A DNA stretch of 64,000 nucleotides from Winogradskyella litoriviva (GTDB lineage Bacteria > Bacteroidota > Bacteroidia > Flavobacteriales > Flavobacteriaceae), in the NCBI RefSeq assembly GCF_013249065.1, contig NZ_JABRWQ010000005.1, positions 62,001 to 126,000 of the forward strand. The letters are read 5' to 3'. A program made the position numbers and the translations under genes. The notes under the pieces are model-generated. The model was not told where the DNA came from, made no database searches, and saw nothing but the letters and a program-made list of their open reading frames with translations. Each line of letters begins with the position of its first letter. The stretch's first letter is position 1. Of this stretch, positions 36,001-45,178 are shown in pieces.

Positions 36001-36293
36001 CTTGGGTTAGATTGCTGAATCTCAACAGCACCAATGGAAGCGGTAACTTCTTTATCAAAAACAGGCTCCCAAGTAATGCCTCCAGAATTAGATTTCCATA
36101 AACCACCAGAAGCTGTACCAACATACATAACATCGGGATTATTAGTAACCACATCAATGGCTGTAACTCGGCCAGACATGCCTCCAGGACCAATATTTCT
36201 TGGTGACATGTTTTTTACTAAGTCCATTGAAAAGTCTTGTGCAGAAATAATAGTTATGCAACAGAGCATAACAAGAGAGAGAAATTGCTTCAT
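33072..36293 (-). CDS. Secreted VPS10/sortilin-like BNR-repeat protein
   Basis: 1073 residues with a signal peptide (1-18, TIISAQ). Residues about 30-720 form a ten-bladed propeller of BNR/Asp-box repeats: many copies of SxDGGKxW or SxDxGxTW, such as KSLDGGKNW, KTTDGGETW and HITHDGGKTWKK. The rest carries a beta domain, a low-complexity acidic insert (about 785-810, DEGNEEDEETVE) and a helical C-terminus. Older annotations call this family glycosyl hydrolase, but no hydrolase active site is apparent and VPS10-like is safer. There is no T9SS tail. It is transcribed alone. Confidence 0.85.
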   Translation of the reverse strand: MKQFLSLVMLCCITIISAQDFSMDLVKNMSPRNIGPGGMSGRVTAIDVVTNNPDVMYVGTASGGLWKSNSGGITWEPVFDKEVTASIGAVEIQQSNPSVIWVGTGEGNPRNSLNGGYGIYKSLDGGKNWIAMGLEKTRHIHRIIVDPTNPDVVYVGAIGSPWGEHPERGVFKTTDGGETWNKILFANNKTGAADLIMDPTNPNKLIATLWEHKREPWFFNSGGEGSGMHITHDGGKTWKKITEEDGFPKGNLGRIGVAIAPNKPDVIYALVEAKKNALYKSEDGGFKWKKINDKSDIGNRPFYYSEIYVDPENENRVYSIFTYVNVSEDGGKNFKQLMPAYGVVNGVHPDHHSWWIHPENGKFMIDGNDGGMNITKDGGKTWRFIGNLPVAQFYHINVDNEFPYNVYGGMQDNGSWRGPAYVWRAQGIRNSYWQEISFGDGFDVIPDKDNSRYGWSMSQQGYVSRYDWQTGNNYGVRPTHPNANVKLRFNWNSAINIDPFNNSTIYFGSQFVHKSTDKGETWTVISPDLSTNNPSKLKQSESGGLTMDATGAENHCTILVIEPSPVEKDMLWAGTDDGRVHYTTNGGESWTEVTKNIKGLPTGSWIAQIKASNKNKGEALLIANDYRRFNYTPYAYRTKNYGKSWERIVDENDVKSYTLAIVEDLVEPNLMFLGTDDGLYISINAGDQWTKWTEGFPTTSVKDLVIHPREHDLVIGTFGRAAWVLDDIRPLRAMAKDKSILTSTIKLFDPPTAYLAAYQQPTGSRFGADAMYQGENRKGGARFSYLFKKHASLDSDSKEDEGNEEDEETVEIDSKKDKNKVKWDSLTLKLYDGDRLIRTLKTKAPKENGIQKWTWNMDEAGADRPSRKIRKRTRESGGVTVKPGTYRAVLHYGDQTSETKITIASDPRLEVSQQNINEIYAASKQLEQLQQTTADAVKQLVENKTIAENYKKELTKLDKEKYKEEIKTSKSVVKSINQLLDKYLGKVDKRQGITRSPQVTPLQRLRTASRYVNGSQNGLTSTETTLIKQTKDALEKLFAETNDFFEKDWKAYKATMEVLKTTPFNEIKSFKIN

Positions 36294-36415
36294 TTTATAG
36301 TGGTTAATTAAGTAATGCTTAAAATTAAGTAAAATAATTATAGAAATCTTAAGGACTTGTTAAGTTATCTCTAAGTCTGTTTATTGGTTTGAAAATTCAT
36401 TATTTTTACATAGCT

Positions 36416-37546
36416 ATGAATAAAAAAATAAATAAAAGAGGCTTTGTATTTAAAACCTACGAAGCACCAAATCAGTCGCCTTTTGAAAAACTCTTTGAGA
36501 TTTTTAAAGAATTAATCACACATACCTCGGGAGATTTTGACGAAGCCATAGATTGGTTACGTCAATTAGACAAAGAGTATAAACTCACCACACCAGAGTA
36601 TACCATTGATGATTTTATAGAAGATCTAAAAAACAAAGGTTATATACGTGAAGAAATTGATCCTAATGGAGCAGGTGAAGGTGGAATGATTATTACTGCA
36701 AAAACCGAACGAGCTATAAGGCAACAGGCTTTAGACCAAATTTTTGGTAAAATTAAACGCAGTGGTTCAGGCAATCATAAGAGTAAAGGTGTTGGTCTTG
36801 GTGATGAGCATACAGGTGATTTTAGAACGTATCAATTTGGAGATAATCTAGACAAAGTTTCTATGACCGAAAGTATTAGAAACGCTCAAATAAATAATGG
36901 TATAGGCGATTTTAGTCTCACTGAAGATGATTTGGTGGTAGAAGAAACTCTTCATAAAAGTCAGATGAGTACTGTTTTGATGATTGATATTAGTCACAGT
37001 ATGATTCTTTATGGAGAAGACAGAATTACACCTGCAAAAAAAGTTGCTATGGCTTTAGCAGAATTAATTACCACGCGATACCCAAAAGATACATTAGAAA
37101 TCTTGGTATTTGGTAATGATGCGTGGCCAATTAAAATTAAGGAATTACCATACCTAAAAGTAGGACCTTACCACACTAATACGGTTGCAGGTTTGCAATT
37201 AGCCATGGATATGTTGCGCAGAAAACGTAACACTAATAAACAGATTTTTATGATTACTGACGGTAAACCAAGTTGTTTGCGTTTGCCAGATGGTCAATAT
37301 TATAAAAACAGTAATGGTTTAGATCCATATATAACTAACAAATGTTATGCAATGGCACAGCAGGCGAGACGATTACATATTCCAATTACGACATTTATGA
37401 TTGCAGAAGACCCTTATTTAATGCAATTTATTAGAGAATTTACGCAAGCCAATAGAGGGAAAGCATTTTACACTGGCTTAAAAGGTTTGGGTGAAATGAT
37501 TTTTGAAGATTACGAGAATAACAGAAAAAAGAGGATTAAAGGATAA
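36416..37546 (+). CDS. VWA domain-containing protein (MoxR-partner type)
   Basis: 376 residues from the ATG at 36416. A helical N-terminal part (1-180) is followed by a VWA domain with the MIDAS motif MIDISHS (near residue 190), FMITDGKPS and a conserved TNTVAGLQLAMDMLRR segment. There is no membrane segment or signal peptide, so it is cytoplasmic. Paired with the AAA ATPase 86 bp downstream, it matches the VWA/MoxR-type chaperone arrangement in which the VWA protein directs a AAA ring to its client. The client is not identifiable here. Confidence 0.9.
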   Translation: MNKKINKRGFVFKTYEAPNQSPFEKLFEIFKELITHTSGDFDEAIDWLRQLDKEYKLTTPEYTIDDFIEDLKNKGYIREEIDPNGAGEGGMIITAKTERAIRQQALDQIFGKIKRSGSGNHKSKGVGLGDEHTGDFRTYQFGDNLDKVSMTESIRNAQINNGIGDFSLTEDDLVVEETLHKSQMSTVLMIDISHSMILYGEDRITPAKKVAMALAELITTRYPKDTLEILVFGNDAWPIKIKELPYLKVGPYHTNTVAGLQLAMDMLRRKRNTNKQIFMITDGKPSCLRLPDGQYYKNSNGLDPYITNKCYAMAQQARRLHIPITTFMIAEDPYLMQFIREFTQANRGKAFYTGLKGLGEMIFEDYENNRKKRIKG

Positions 37547-37632
37547 AAAAAGAAAAAGAATAAAGAGCATAGAAAAGAGAAATGGCTGAGTCTATTTTCT
37601 GTTATCTATTATCTCTTTTCTAATAATTGAAT

Positions 37633-39096
37633 ATGAAAATAGAAACAATAAATACATTAGGCGAATTAAAACAATCAGAATATCAATCAAAATCTATAAA
37701 AGATGAATTGAGAGATAATTTAATCGAAAACATAAAAAATAAGAAAACAACTTTTGAAGGTATTCATGGTTATGAGAATACAGTTATTCCTGAGTTAGAA
37801 CGTGCTATTTTATCTAGACATAATATTAATTTATTAGGACTTAGAGGTCAAGCGAAAACACGTTTGGCTAGAATGATGGTAAATCTTTTGGACGAATATA
37901 TTCCTGTAGTAAAAGGTTCTGAAATTAATGATGATCCGTTAGCACCAATTTCTAGATACGCTATTGAATTAATCAAAGAAAAAGGAGATAATACACCAAT
38001 TACTTGGTTGCATAGAAGCGAGCGATTTGCTGAGAAATTAGCAACTCCGGATGTTACTGTAGCAGATATTATTGGAGATGTAGACCCAATAAAAGCTGCG
38101 AATTTAAAACTGAGTTATGCAGACGATCGCGTGATTCATTACGGAATGATACCAAGAGCGAACCGTTGCATTTTTGTTATTAATGAATTGCCAGATTTAC
38201 AAGCTAGAATACAGGTAGCTTTGTTTAATATTTTACAAGAAGGCGATATACAGATTAGAGGATTCAAATTACGATTGCCATTAGATATGCAGTTTGTATT
38301 TACAGCAAATCCTGAAGATTATACTAATAGAGGAAGTATTGTAACACCATTAAAGGATAGAATAGGTTCTCAGATTTTAACGCATTATCCAGATTCTGTA
38401 GAAACGGCAAGAACAATTACAGCTCAAGAAGCAAAGTTAGATTCTAGACAATCAGAATCTGTTTATGTACCAGAATTAGCAAAAGATTTATTAGAACAAA
38501 TTAGTTTTGAAGCTAGAGAAAGCGAGTACGTTGATGTAAAAAGTGGAGTAAGTGCACGTATGAGTATTACAGCTTTCGAAAATCTACTAAGTACAGCAGA
38601 AAGACGTGCTTTAATTTCTGGAGATGAAACAACTTCTGTACGATTATCTGATTTTATTGGTGTGATTCCTGCGATAACCGGAAAAGTAGAATTGGTTTAC
38701 GAAGGTGAACAAGAAGGTGCAGATTTTGTGGCTAATTCATTAATGGAAGAAGCGGTGAAAACATTATTCCCGAAGTATTTTCCTAAGGTTGAAAAATTAC
38801 AAAAGCAAGATGAAGAAACACCTTATGACGATTTAATCTCATGGTTCTTTAATGGTGATGGTTTTGAACTTTTAGATGAATATGACGATGCAACTTATAA
38901 AGCCAAATTAGATGAAGTAACACCTTTAGATGCTTTAATTGCTGATTATCAGCCAGAAATTGACCCAAAGGATGTCTATTTTGAAAAAGAATTTATTCTT
39001 TGGGGTTTAACCCAATTTAAAAAACTGAGCAAGTATCGTTATTCTGAAGGTATGCAGTTTAAAGATCCATACGGAAGTTATATTAGTGGCTTGTAG
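37633..39096 (+). CDS. MoxR/magnesium-chelatase-type AAA ATPase
   Basis: 487 residues from the ATG at 37633; a TTG two codons earlier is less likely. The AAA core has a Walker A of the form GLRGQAKTR (about 69-77), where the usual Gly before the Lys is Ala, and the sensor/Walker B area FVINELPDLQARIQVALFNILQEGD (split: the acidic motif is INELPD). FTANPEDYTNRG and LKDRIGSQI match sensor I and the arginine-finger region. Some databases label it as sigma-54-interacting, but there is no GAFTGA loop, so that label is wrong. It forms an operon with the VWA protein. The role is presumably metal- or cofactor-insertion or complex remodelling. Confidence 0.88.
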   Translation: MKIETINTLGELKQSEYQSKSIKDELRDNLIENIKNKKTTFEGIHGYENTVIPELERAILSRHNINLLGLRGQAKTRLARMMVNLLDEYIPVVKGSEINDDPLAPISRYAIELIKEKGDNTPITWLHRSERFAEKLATPDVTVADIIGDVDPIKAANLKLSYADDRVIHYGMIPRANRCIFVINELPDLQARIQVALFNILQEGDIQIRGFKLRLPLDMQFVFTANPEDYTNRGSIVTPLKDRIGSQILTHYPDSVETARTITAQEAKLDSRQSESVYVPELAKDLLEQISFEARESEYVDVKSGVSARMSITAFENLLSTAERRALISGDETTSVRLSDFIGVIPAITGKVELVYEGEQEGADFVANSLMEEAVKTLFPKYFPKVEKLQKQDEETPYDDLISWFFNGDGFELLDEYDDATYKAKLDEVTPLDALIADYQPEIDPKDVYFEKEFILWGLTQFKKLSKYRYSEGMQFKDPYGSYISGL

Positions 39097-39099
39097 AAT

Positions 39100-39675
39100 T
39101 TACCAATTACTACGACTTTTAATATTAGCATCGCAGAGTTTAATAATCTCTGCGATTCTTTTTTGTTGTGTTGCTTTTCGTTTAGCTTGGTTTAACCAAT
39201 ACAAATAACTTTTTCTGTAACTAGGAGCAAAGTTGAGGTAGTTGTTATAAGCATTTTTATTTTCATTAAATGCAATTTGAAGATTCTCTGGGATTATTCC
39301 TTTTTCAACAGCATCTAATGAAGTCCAACTTCCATTTTCTTTGGCTATTTTAATAGATTGATGTCCACTATGATGTATTAAGTTATCATTGTGTAATTCT
39401 TTAATATGTCTTTTATTAACGGCACTCCAAACGCTTTTTGGTTTTCTCGGACAGAAATATTGTATTCGTTTTCCGTCACCAAGGCTCTTTACGGTAGAGT
39501 CTATCCAACCAAAGCAAAGGGCAACTTTTACAGCCTCTTCCCAACGCATAGATTTGTTTTTATGCGCTACTTTATAAAAAATAAGATGAACACCATTTAC
39601 AGAATCGTGATAGTTAAGCAACCATTCTCTCCATTCAACATCGGTTTTAAAATATAACTCTAGTAAATCTGACAT
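39100..39675 (-). CDS. YdeI/OmpD-associated family protein
   Basis: 191 residues. Family motifs are GVHLIFYKVAHKNKSMRWEEAVKVALCFGWIDS, broken here as WEEAVKVALCFGWIDS, then RIQYFCPRKPKSVWSAVNK and a C-terminal YLYWLNQAKRKATQQKRIAEI helix. The family is linked to stress or peptide resistance in some bacteria but the biochemical role is unknown. It is cytoplasmic. It starts one base after the M1 peptidase stop and meets the AAA gene stop-to-stop with a 3-bp gap and no terminator. Confidence 0.87.
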   Translation of the reverse strand: MSDLLELYFKTDVEWREWLLNYHDSVNGVHLIFYKVAHKNKSMRWEEAVKVALCFGWIDSTVKSLGDGKRIQYFCPRKPKSVWSAVNKRHIKELHNDNLIHHSGHQSIKIAKENGSWTSLDAVEKGIIPENLQIAFNENKNAYNNYLNFAPSYRKSYLYWLNQAKRKATQQKRIAEIIKLCDANIKSRSNW

Positions 39676-41313
39676 TTATAATTTTTTCGAGTTAACAAAG
39701 AAGTCTCTGTCAATTTTTATAGATTCAGCATTGATTTTTTTTGTCTGAAATTTTGCTTTAGGAAACAACCATTCTGATTTTCCATCAATCTCAATTTGAA
39801 TTGGCATATCAAAGCCATCCACAATGTTTGTCCATCGATATTTCAACTTATTATTTTTAATAGAATATTCTAAAGTCGGAATTTTAATGGTTCTTAAATA
39901 CTGATTAAAAAATGCAGTTAAATCAATACCTGTTTTTTTACTTAAATAGTTTTCAATCTGCGATGTAGTCACGGTTTGATGATAGAATTCTGAATTTAGT
40001 CCTCTTAATATTTGTCGCCATTTTTCATCATCTTCAATCAATTGTCTTAGAGTGTGCAGCATATTAGCACCTTTATAATACATATCGCTAGAACCTTCAT
40101 TGTTTACATTATAGTGTCCAATTAAAGGTTTGTCATTTTGAATGTTACTACGTGTACCAATGACATAATCTGCAGAAGCTTCTTTACCATAATAGTAATC
40201 TAAAAATAGGTTTTCAGAATAGGAGGTAAAGCCTTCATGTATCCACATATCTGCAATATCTTTATTGGTAATATTGTTGGCAAACCACTCATGTCCTGCT
40301 TCATGGATAATAATAAAATCGAACTTTAAACCTAGTCCAGTTCCAGATAAATCTCGACCCAAATAACCTTGTTTATATTTGTTGCCATAGGTAACGGAAC
40401 TTTGGTGTTCCATACCTAAATAAGGCACTTCAACCAATTTAAAACTGTCTTCATAAAACGGATATGGACCAAACCAATGCTCAAAAGCTTTCATCATTTT
40501 AGGCGCATCTTTAAAATGGGTTTTAGCTTTTTCTAGATTATAAGAAAGCACCCAATAATCCATATCTAAATTCCCTTTTTCGCCTTCATAAACTTCAGAG
40601 AAATTGGTGTAATCTCCAATATTTACATTAACACCATAATTGTTAATTGGGTTGTTTACAAACCAATGTGAGGTTACTGTGTTATTATCGTTTTCTACTA
40701 ATTTGCGTAAGCGACCGTTTGATACATTTGTTAGCCCTTTTGGATTAGTAACACTAATGAGCATACTATCTACTTCATCATACATATGGTCTTTGTTAGG
40801 CCACCAAACGCTTGAGCCTAAACCTTGACAAGATGTAGCAATAAAATGTTTATCGTTTTTATCTTTTTTCCATGAAAATCCACCATCCCAAGGTGCACGT
40901 TTCGCTTCCTTTGGATGACCTTGGTAATAGACATCTATAGTGTGAATTGCTCCAGTGTCTTGATTTTTGTTTAAGGTTATAAAATGTGCATTACCGTTAT
41001 GTTTTACTTCTAATTCTTTTCCGTCTTGAAGTACTTTAGTGATTTTTAAAGGGTCTTGTAAATCTATTTGCATCACCTGAAAAGGCTTCAAAACTTTATA
41101 CTGAATTGTGTTTTTTCCTGAAATGAATTTGTCTTCAGGTTTTACTTCAATATCAAGATGGTAATAGGTTAAATCCCACCATTCACGTTCTGGTGTTATG
41201 CTTCCTCTTAAAGTATCTTGTTTTGTAAAGTTGTTTTTATCTGTTAGTAAGCCTTGGCCTTGACAACTAGATACTAGAAATATTGCAGAAAGCAATACTA
41301 AAAAGTTTTTCAT
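39676..41313 (-). CDS. M1 family metallopeptidase lipoprotein
   Basis: 545 residues. Lipoprotein signal with the lipobox cysteine at 17 (FLVSSCQG). Gluzincin motif HEAGH at 337-341 with the third zinc ligand Glu360 in WIHEGF. The exopeptidase motif GMEHQS near 300 is a variant of GAMEN. An N-terminal beta-saddle domain precedes and a short helical domain follows; it is shorter than the classic 850-residue aminopeptidase N. It probably trims peptides at the envelope, alongside the M28 enzyme encoded just upstream. Confidence 0.92.
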   Translation of the reverse strand: MKNFLVLLSAIFLVSSCQGQGLLTDKNNFTKQDTLRGSITPEREWWDLTYYHLDIEVKPEDKFISGKNTIQYKVLKPFQVMQIDLQDPLKITKVLQDGKELEVKHNGNAHFITLNKNQDTGAIHTIDVYYQGHPKEAKRAPWDGGFSWKKDKNDKHFIATSCQGLGSSVWWPNKDHMYDEVDSMLISVTNPKGLTNVSNGRLRKLVENDNNTVTSHWFVNNPINNYGVNVNIGDYTNFSEVYEGEKGNLDMDYWVLSYNLEKAKTHFKDAPKMMKAFEHWFGPYPFYEDSFKLVEVPYLGMEHQSSVTYGNKYKQGYLGRDLSGTGLGLKFDFIIIHEAGHEWFANNITNKDIADMWIHEGFTSYSENLFLDYYYGKEASADYVIGTRSNIQNDKPLIGHYNVNNEGSSDMYYKGANMLHTLRQLIEDDEKWRQILRGLNSEFYHQTVTTSQIENYLSKKTGIDLTAFFNQYLRTIKIPTLEYSIKNNKLKYRWTNIVDGFDMPIQIEIDGKSEWLFPKAKFQTKKINAESIKIDRDFFVNSKKL

Positions 41314-41363
41314 GATGATTTACGTTATAGTTCCTTCCTTTAGTAAAGGCTAGAAATGGATAT

Positions 41364-42710
41364 TTATCTCATAATTTTATTAGGGAAAACAACAACACTC
41401 TCGTGCCCATTTTCTCCTAAAGTAGCGACTCCAAAGAATGAATTATCAATTACAATGCCTTTTAGTGTAAATTCGGTTATACCTTCCACATAGTGACTAT
41501 GGTCCCAAGTTGGTGATGTTGTGTCTCTCCAGTAGATTTTATAACCTTTTGCACCTTCAACTTTGTTCCATTTTAACTTTGCAGATGCTTCAACAATGCC
41601 TCCAATGCCAACTTCGGTTGGCGCAGGAGGAGCAGAAGCTAGGCTTGCCATTGTAATTGCATTTACAGCGGTTAGTTTTTTACAATAAGGAAAATTTACA
41701 TGCTCAAAAGTATCACCATAATTGATGCCGTTTTCTGTACGTATATCTTGATGTTGTTGCGTGTAGTTTTCATGTGCTTCCATGATTCTTAATCCTGCAA
41801 AACCCATGTCATTAAAAGGTCTATGGTGTCCACCTCGACCAAAACGATCTAATCTGTAAACTAACATCGGATTCATTTCTGGCATATAAGTTTTAGTAGT
41901 TTTGTAAACATAACGCGCTAATTGACGAGAAGTCCCATCGACTTCACCACCATAAAAACGACGTGTTCTATTTTGATTTGCGAGTTTTTCTGGGTCAGTT
42001 TCATCTGTTGTTATTGGTTCTGAAAAAATTCGGAATGCACGGTTGTCAATCACACCATCTACACCAGAGATGTTTCCTATCATATCATTGTTTAAAACAC
42101 CTATAATATCCCAATTCTGTTCTTTAGCATATTTCGCTAACCCTTGTCCACCAAATAAACCTTGTTCTTCACCTGAAAGTCCGACATAGATAATACTGTT
42201 TTCAAATTTATATTGAGACAAAACTCTAGCAGCTTCAATGGCTCCTGCCATACCAGTTGCATTGTCATTAGCACCTGGAGCATCTGATGTAAAATCGTTT
42301 GGGTCACTAACTCTAGAATCAATATCACCACTCATTATAATAAAACGATTAGGATATTTTGTACCTTTTTGAATGGCAACTACATTAACCACATTGACAT
42401 CTTTAACTATGCGTTGGTTTGTTCCTTTTTTAACGAAGTTATTTTGATAAAATACGTTGAGGCAGTTGTTACAATCTTTAGATATATTATCGAATTCGGA
42501 TTTTATCCAACGACGAGCAGCACCAATGCCTCTTGTGGCTGAAATAGTATCACTTAAGGTATGTCTTGTGCCAAAATCTGCAAGTCTTTTAACATCATTA
42601 CGCAAATTTTCTTCAGAAATTGCATCAACGATGTCATAGATTTTTTGATCTGTTTGCGCAAATGCATTTAATGATAATAGAAGTAGAAATAGCGGAATTA
42701 GATGTTTCAT
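41364..42710 (-). CDS. M28 family zinc aminopeptidase
   Basis: 448 residues with a signal peptide (1-18, NAFAQ). The co-catalytic zinc site is visible: GDIDSRV, PGANDNATGMAG (bridging Asp), LSGEEQGLFG (catalytic Glu pair) and NNDMIGN (Asp). A late conserved histidine sits in IMEAHENYTQQHQD. A fibronectin-like module may occupy the C-terminal 90 residues (SAKLKWNKVEGAKGYKIYWR). It should be a periplasmic or outer-surface aminopeptidase. It lies 3 bp after the DUF6265/CBM9 gene in a hydrolase operon. Confidence 0.92.
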   Translation of the reverse strand: MKHLIPLFLLLLSLNAFAQTDQKIYDIVDAISEENLRNDVKRLADFGTRHTLSDTISATRGIGAARRWIKSEFDNISKDCNNCLNVFYQNNFVKKGTNQRIVKDVNVVNVVAIQKGTKYPNRFIIMSGDIDSRVSDPNDFTSDAPGANDNATGMAGAIEAARVLSQYKFENSIIYVGLSGEEQGLFGGQGLAKYAKEQNWDIIGVLNNDMIGNISGVDGVIDNRAFRIFSEPITTDETDPEKLANQNRTRRFYGGEVDGTSRQLARYVYKTTKTYMPEMNPMLVYRLDRFGRGGHHRPFNDMGFAGLRIMEAHENYTQQHQDIRTENGINYGDTFEHVNFPYCKKLTAVNAITMASLASAPPAPTEVGIGGIVEASAKLKWNKVEGAKGYKIYWRDTTSPTWDHSHYVEGITEFTLKGIVIDNSFFGVATLGENGHESVVVFPNKIMR

Positions 42711-42713
42711 AGC

Positions 42714-43859
42714 TTAGTTATTTATAAGTTTTAAAGTTCCGAAAATATTGGCATCAATCCAACCTCTATTTTTATCTTCTCCGTCAACAAATACAGAGCC
42801 AATAAAATTTTCGCGTTCCTTGCTATTGTCATTATCGCAGTAGGCTAGGGCAAAGCCCATTAATTTGCCAGCTTGCAGTTTTATAGGAGAATTTTCAGCA
42901 TCATCTTTATACGTGTCATTGAATAGAGAGATTCTTACTTCCCAAATGGTCTTGTTTCCTGTTGTGATTCGTTTAGACTCTATATGAGAATTATATAGTT
43001 TCCCTGTCTTTTTTGTAGACATATCAACAACATTTCCATCTAAAGCAATATGATAAGCGAATGCATTATGGTTAAATTGATGTTCGCCACCACTATTATC
43101 TTCATCTATAAAAACCTCAAGGCAATCATCGTCCCACCAAGCAATTAATGGGTTTTTATTGTTATCTATTAATTTGTCATCTTCTATTTCTGCTAAAAGA
43201 TAAAGCGCGTCTTCTGTCCAAGTTAATTTGTAACGACCAGAAAAATCTTCTTCTGTATAAGGATTACCTAGCCATCTTTGATCTAAGGGTAACCATGTAT
43301 TATTTTTCCAGATTTCTTCATCTGCTTTTCCATCTATTACTGGTTTTATGGTTGCTTTTTTTATAGTATTGAATTGATTTACAGGTTTGTCTATTTTCTT
43401 TTTATAATTGAATTTAACGGTTTCTGTTTTACCTTTTTCATTGATGTCTACATAGATATTCATTTCGTTGTCCGAAATTTTTTCAAACATCATACCTTCA
43501 AAAACCACTTTGTTTTCTGTGATTTTTAAAAGAGGAAAATCAACTGTTTCATCTTTTGTTTCCCAACCTTTAAGATCTGGTCCAAAATGTTTGAGTTGAA
43601 GAATTAATGAGTTTTTAATTTCTCTTATTACTTCAATCTCATAAAACGTTATTTTTCCGTCGTTAATTAATTTAAAGGTTGCCATCATAGAACCACCAGA
43701 TGGCTCACTCCAAATTTCTTCTGTTATTCCTCCAAAAGCTTCACCATGCCAAGTGCCAGAAATCCATGCAATGTTTTCTAGTTTTGGTTCTAAGGTTTTT
43801 TCCGTTTGTGCATTTACTATTGAAATTGCTAAAAAAAAGAGTATTATATATTTTATCAT
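42714..43859 (-). CDS. DUF6265 protein fused to a CBM9-like domain
   Basis: 381 residues with a signal peptide (1-17, IVNAQ). Residues about 25-150 are a DUF6265 barrel (IAWISGTWHGEAFGG, EEIWSEPSGGSMMATFKL). From about 165 to 381 a CBM9-like sugar-binding domain follows, marked by PVIDGKADEEIWKNN, WTEDALYLLAEIEDDKLID and WWDDDCLEVFIDEDN. Such fusions occur in Bacteroidota, but ligand and role are unknown. It is tightly spaced (2 and 3 bp) with its neighbours, so it is co-translated with the propeller/NTF2 and M28 genes. Confidence 0.85.
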   Translation of the reverse strand: MIKYIILFFLAISIVNAQTEKTLEPKLENIAWISGTWHGEAFGGITEEIWSEPSGGSMMATFKLINDGKITFYEIEVIREIKNSLILQLKHFGPDLKGWETKDETVDFPLLKITENKVVFEGMMFEKISDNEMNIYVDINEKGKTETVKFNYKKKIDKPVNQFNTIKKATIKPVIDGKADEEIWKNNTWLPLDQRWLGNPYTEEDFSGRYKLTWTEDALYLLAEIEDDKLIDNNKNPLIAWWDDDCLEVFIDEDNSGGEHQFNHNAFAYHIALDGNVVDMSTKKTGKLYNSHIESKRITTGNKTIWEVRISLFNDTYKDDAENSPIKLQAGKLMGFALAYCDNDNSKERENFIGSVFVDGEDKNRGWIDANIFGTLKLINN

Positions 43860-43861
43860 AA

Positions 43862-45148
43862 CTATTGTATAAAAGTAACTTTGGTAATTAATCCGTCTTC
43901 AACTTCATAAATGGCTACGGCATTAAAGATTTTTCCGTTGGCAGTCACTTGTTCTTCGTCAATAACTTTATTGCCAATAACAATTCGTTTTTTTATAAAA
44001 GCTCTTAAATCTGGCACACGGTTAAACCAATCATTATAGCTTTTTCTCATAGCTTCTTTGCCTTCCGTTTGAAGCGTATTTGGATAAACATATAGTTTAA
44101 CATCATCTGCATAATCTTTCATAAATGCATCAATGTTTCTGGCATTGTAAGCATCTAAATTTCTTTGAATAATAGCTTCAATATCAGAAGTTTCTGTTGA
44201 AGTATTTGGTGAAGTAGTTTCTGTTTCTGTAATTTCAGTTTCATCTTCTGAACTATTATCAATAGGTTCTTGCGATGCACTGTTGGCTTCAATATCTCCT
44301 GCGATTAGTAATTGTGTACTCAAAGCATTGGTCGATAAACGTGTAATTTTTGTGATTCCGTTAGAAGATAAATCGGCAATTTGCTTCCAATTATTATCTT
44401 TATTTAAAGTGAGTTTGTATAGTATATTATCTTTTCCTGATAGAATTGTTTTATTATCTAACCAACATATATCTTCAACATTTGTTATTGTATTAGCAAT
44501 CACTTTAATGGCTCCTGTTGTAGGATTTAATGATTTTATTTGCCATTGAATTTCATTCTCTTTAGAAATAAAACTTACCAAATTAGAATTAGGGATTTTG
44601 TGAAAAGAACGACCAACATTACTGGCGAGTTTTTGGTTGGTGCCATTTAGAATATTAGACACGTATAGGTTTAATTTTTCATCTTCGATTACTGCAGAAA
44701 CAATGGTCTCATTATTAAACCAAGTGTAATATGCAATCACTTTATCTTTAATAAGTTCTGAAGATTGGCCATTGCTTAGACTATATGTATATAAGCGTTG
44801 TTTACCATCTGGATCCAATCTTACTGCAGAAACTTCATGTTTATTAGGGATTTTTAAAGGTGAATATTCTCCACCTTCGGTATGGTTTATCCAAATTTTA
44901 GCATTGTAACGTGTGTCATATTTAGCAATATCTGTTTGTCCATTTCTTATAGATGAAAAAACAATATATCTGTTATCCAAAAAAGAAGGTTGATTATCGT
45001 AGCCTTGATTATTTGAAATGTTTTTACCATTTTTTATTTCAATTTTAGAATTATGCGATTCTAGATCAAACAAAAATACTTCTGTATTCGTTTGTGCATA
45101 AGATACAATTGAAAAAAGGATTAATGATATTTTAAAAATAGTCTTCAT
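43862..45148 (-). CDS. Beta-propeller (PD40-like) and NTF2-like fusion protein
   Basis: 428 residues with a signal peptide (1-18, IVSYAQ). Residues about 25-285 contain WD40-like repeats of the TolB/PD40 type (NQGYDNQPSFLDNRYIVFSS, NGQTDIAKYD, DPDGKQRLYTYSL). A Ser/Thr/Glu-rich linker follows (about 287-320), then an NTF2/SnoaL-like domain (about 321-428) with IIQRNLDAYNARNIDAFMKDYADD and a conserved IFNAVAIYEVEDG end. The N-terminal propeller may be a protein-binding platform. The combination is unusual. The function cannot be named. Confidence 0.8.
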   Translation of the reverse strand: MKTIFKISLILFSIVSYAQTNTEVFLFDLESHNSKIEIKNGKNISNNQGYDNQPSFLDNRYIVFSSIRNGQTDIAKYDTRYNAKIWINHTEGGEYSPLKIPNKHEVSAVRLDPDGKQRLYTYSLSNGQSSELIKDKVIAYYTWFNNETIVSAVIEDEKLNLYVSNILNGTNQKLASNVGRSFHKIPNSNLVSFISKENEIQWQIKSLNPTTGAIKVIANTITNVEDICWLDNKTILSGKDNILYKLTLNKDNNWKQIADLSSNGITKITRLSTNALSTQLLIAGDIEANSASQEPIDNSSEDETEITETETTSPNTSTETSDIEAIIQRNLDAYNARNIDAFMKDYADDVKLYVYPNTLQTEGKEAMRKSYNDWFNRVPDLRAFIKKRIVIGNKVIDEEQVTANGKIFNAVAIYEVEDGLITKVTFIQ

Positions 45149-45178
45149 AGAAAGAAATTTAATACCTTAAAGGCTATG

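Noticed and set aside
41334..41353. Short inverted repeat CCTTTA-G-TAAAGG between the M28 and M1 genes
   Set aside because: Only 6-bp arms with a 1-nt loop and no T-run; too weak for a terminator and no sign of an operator.
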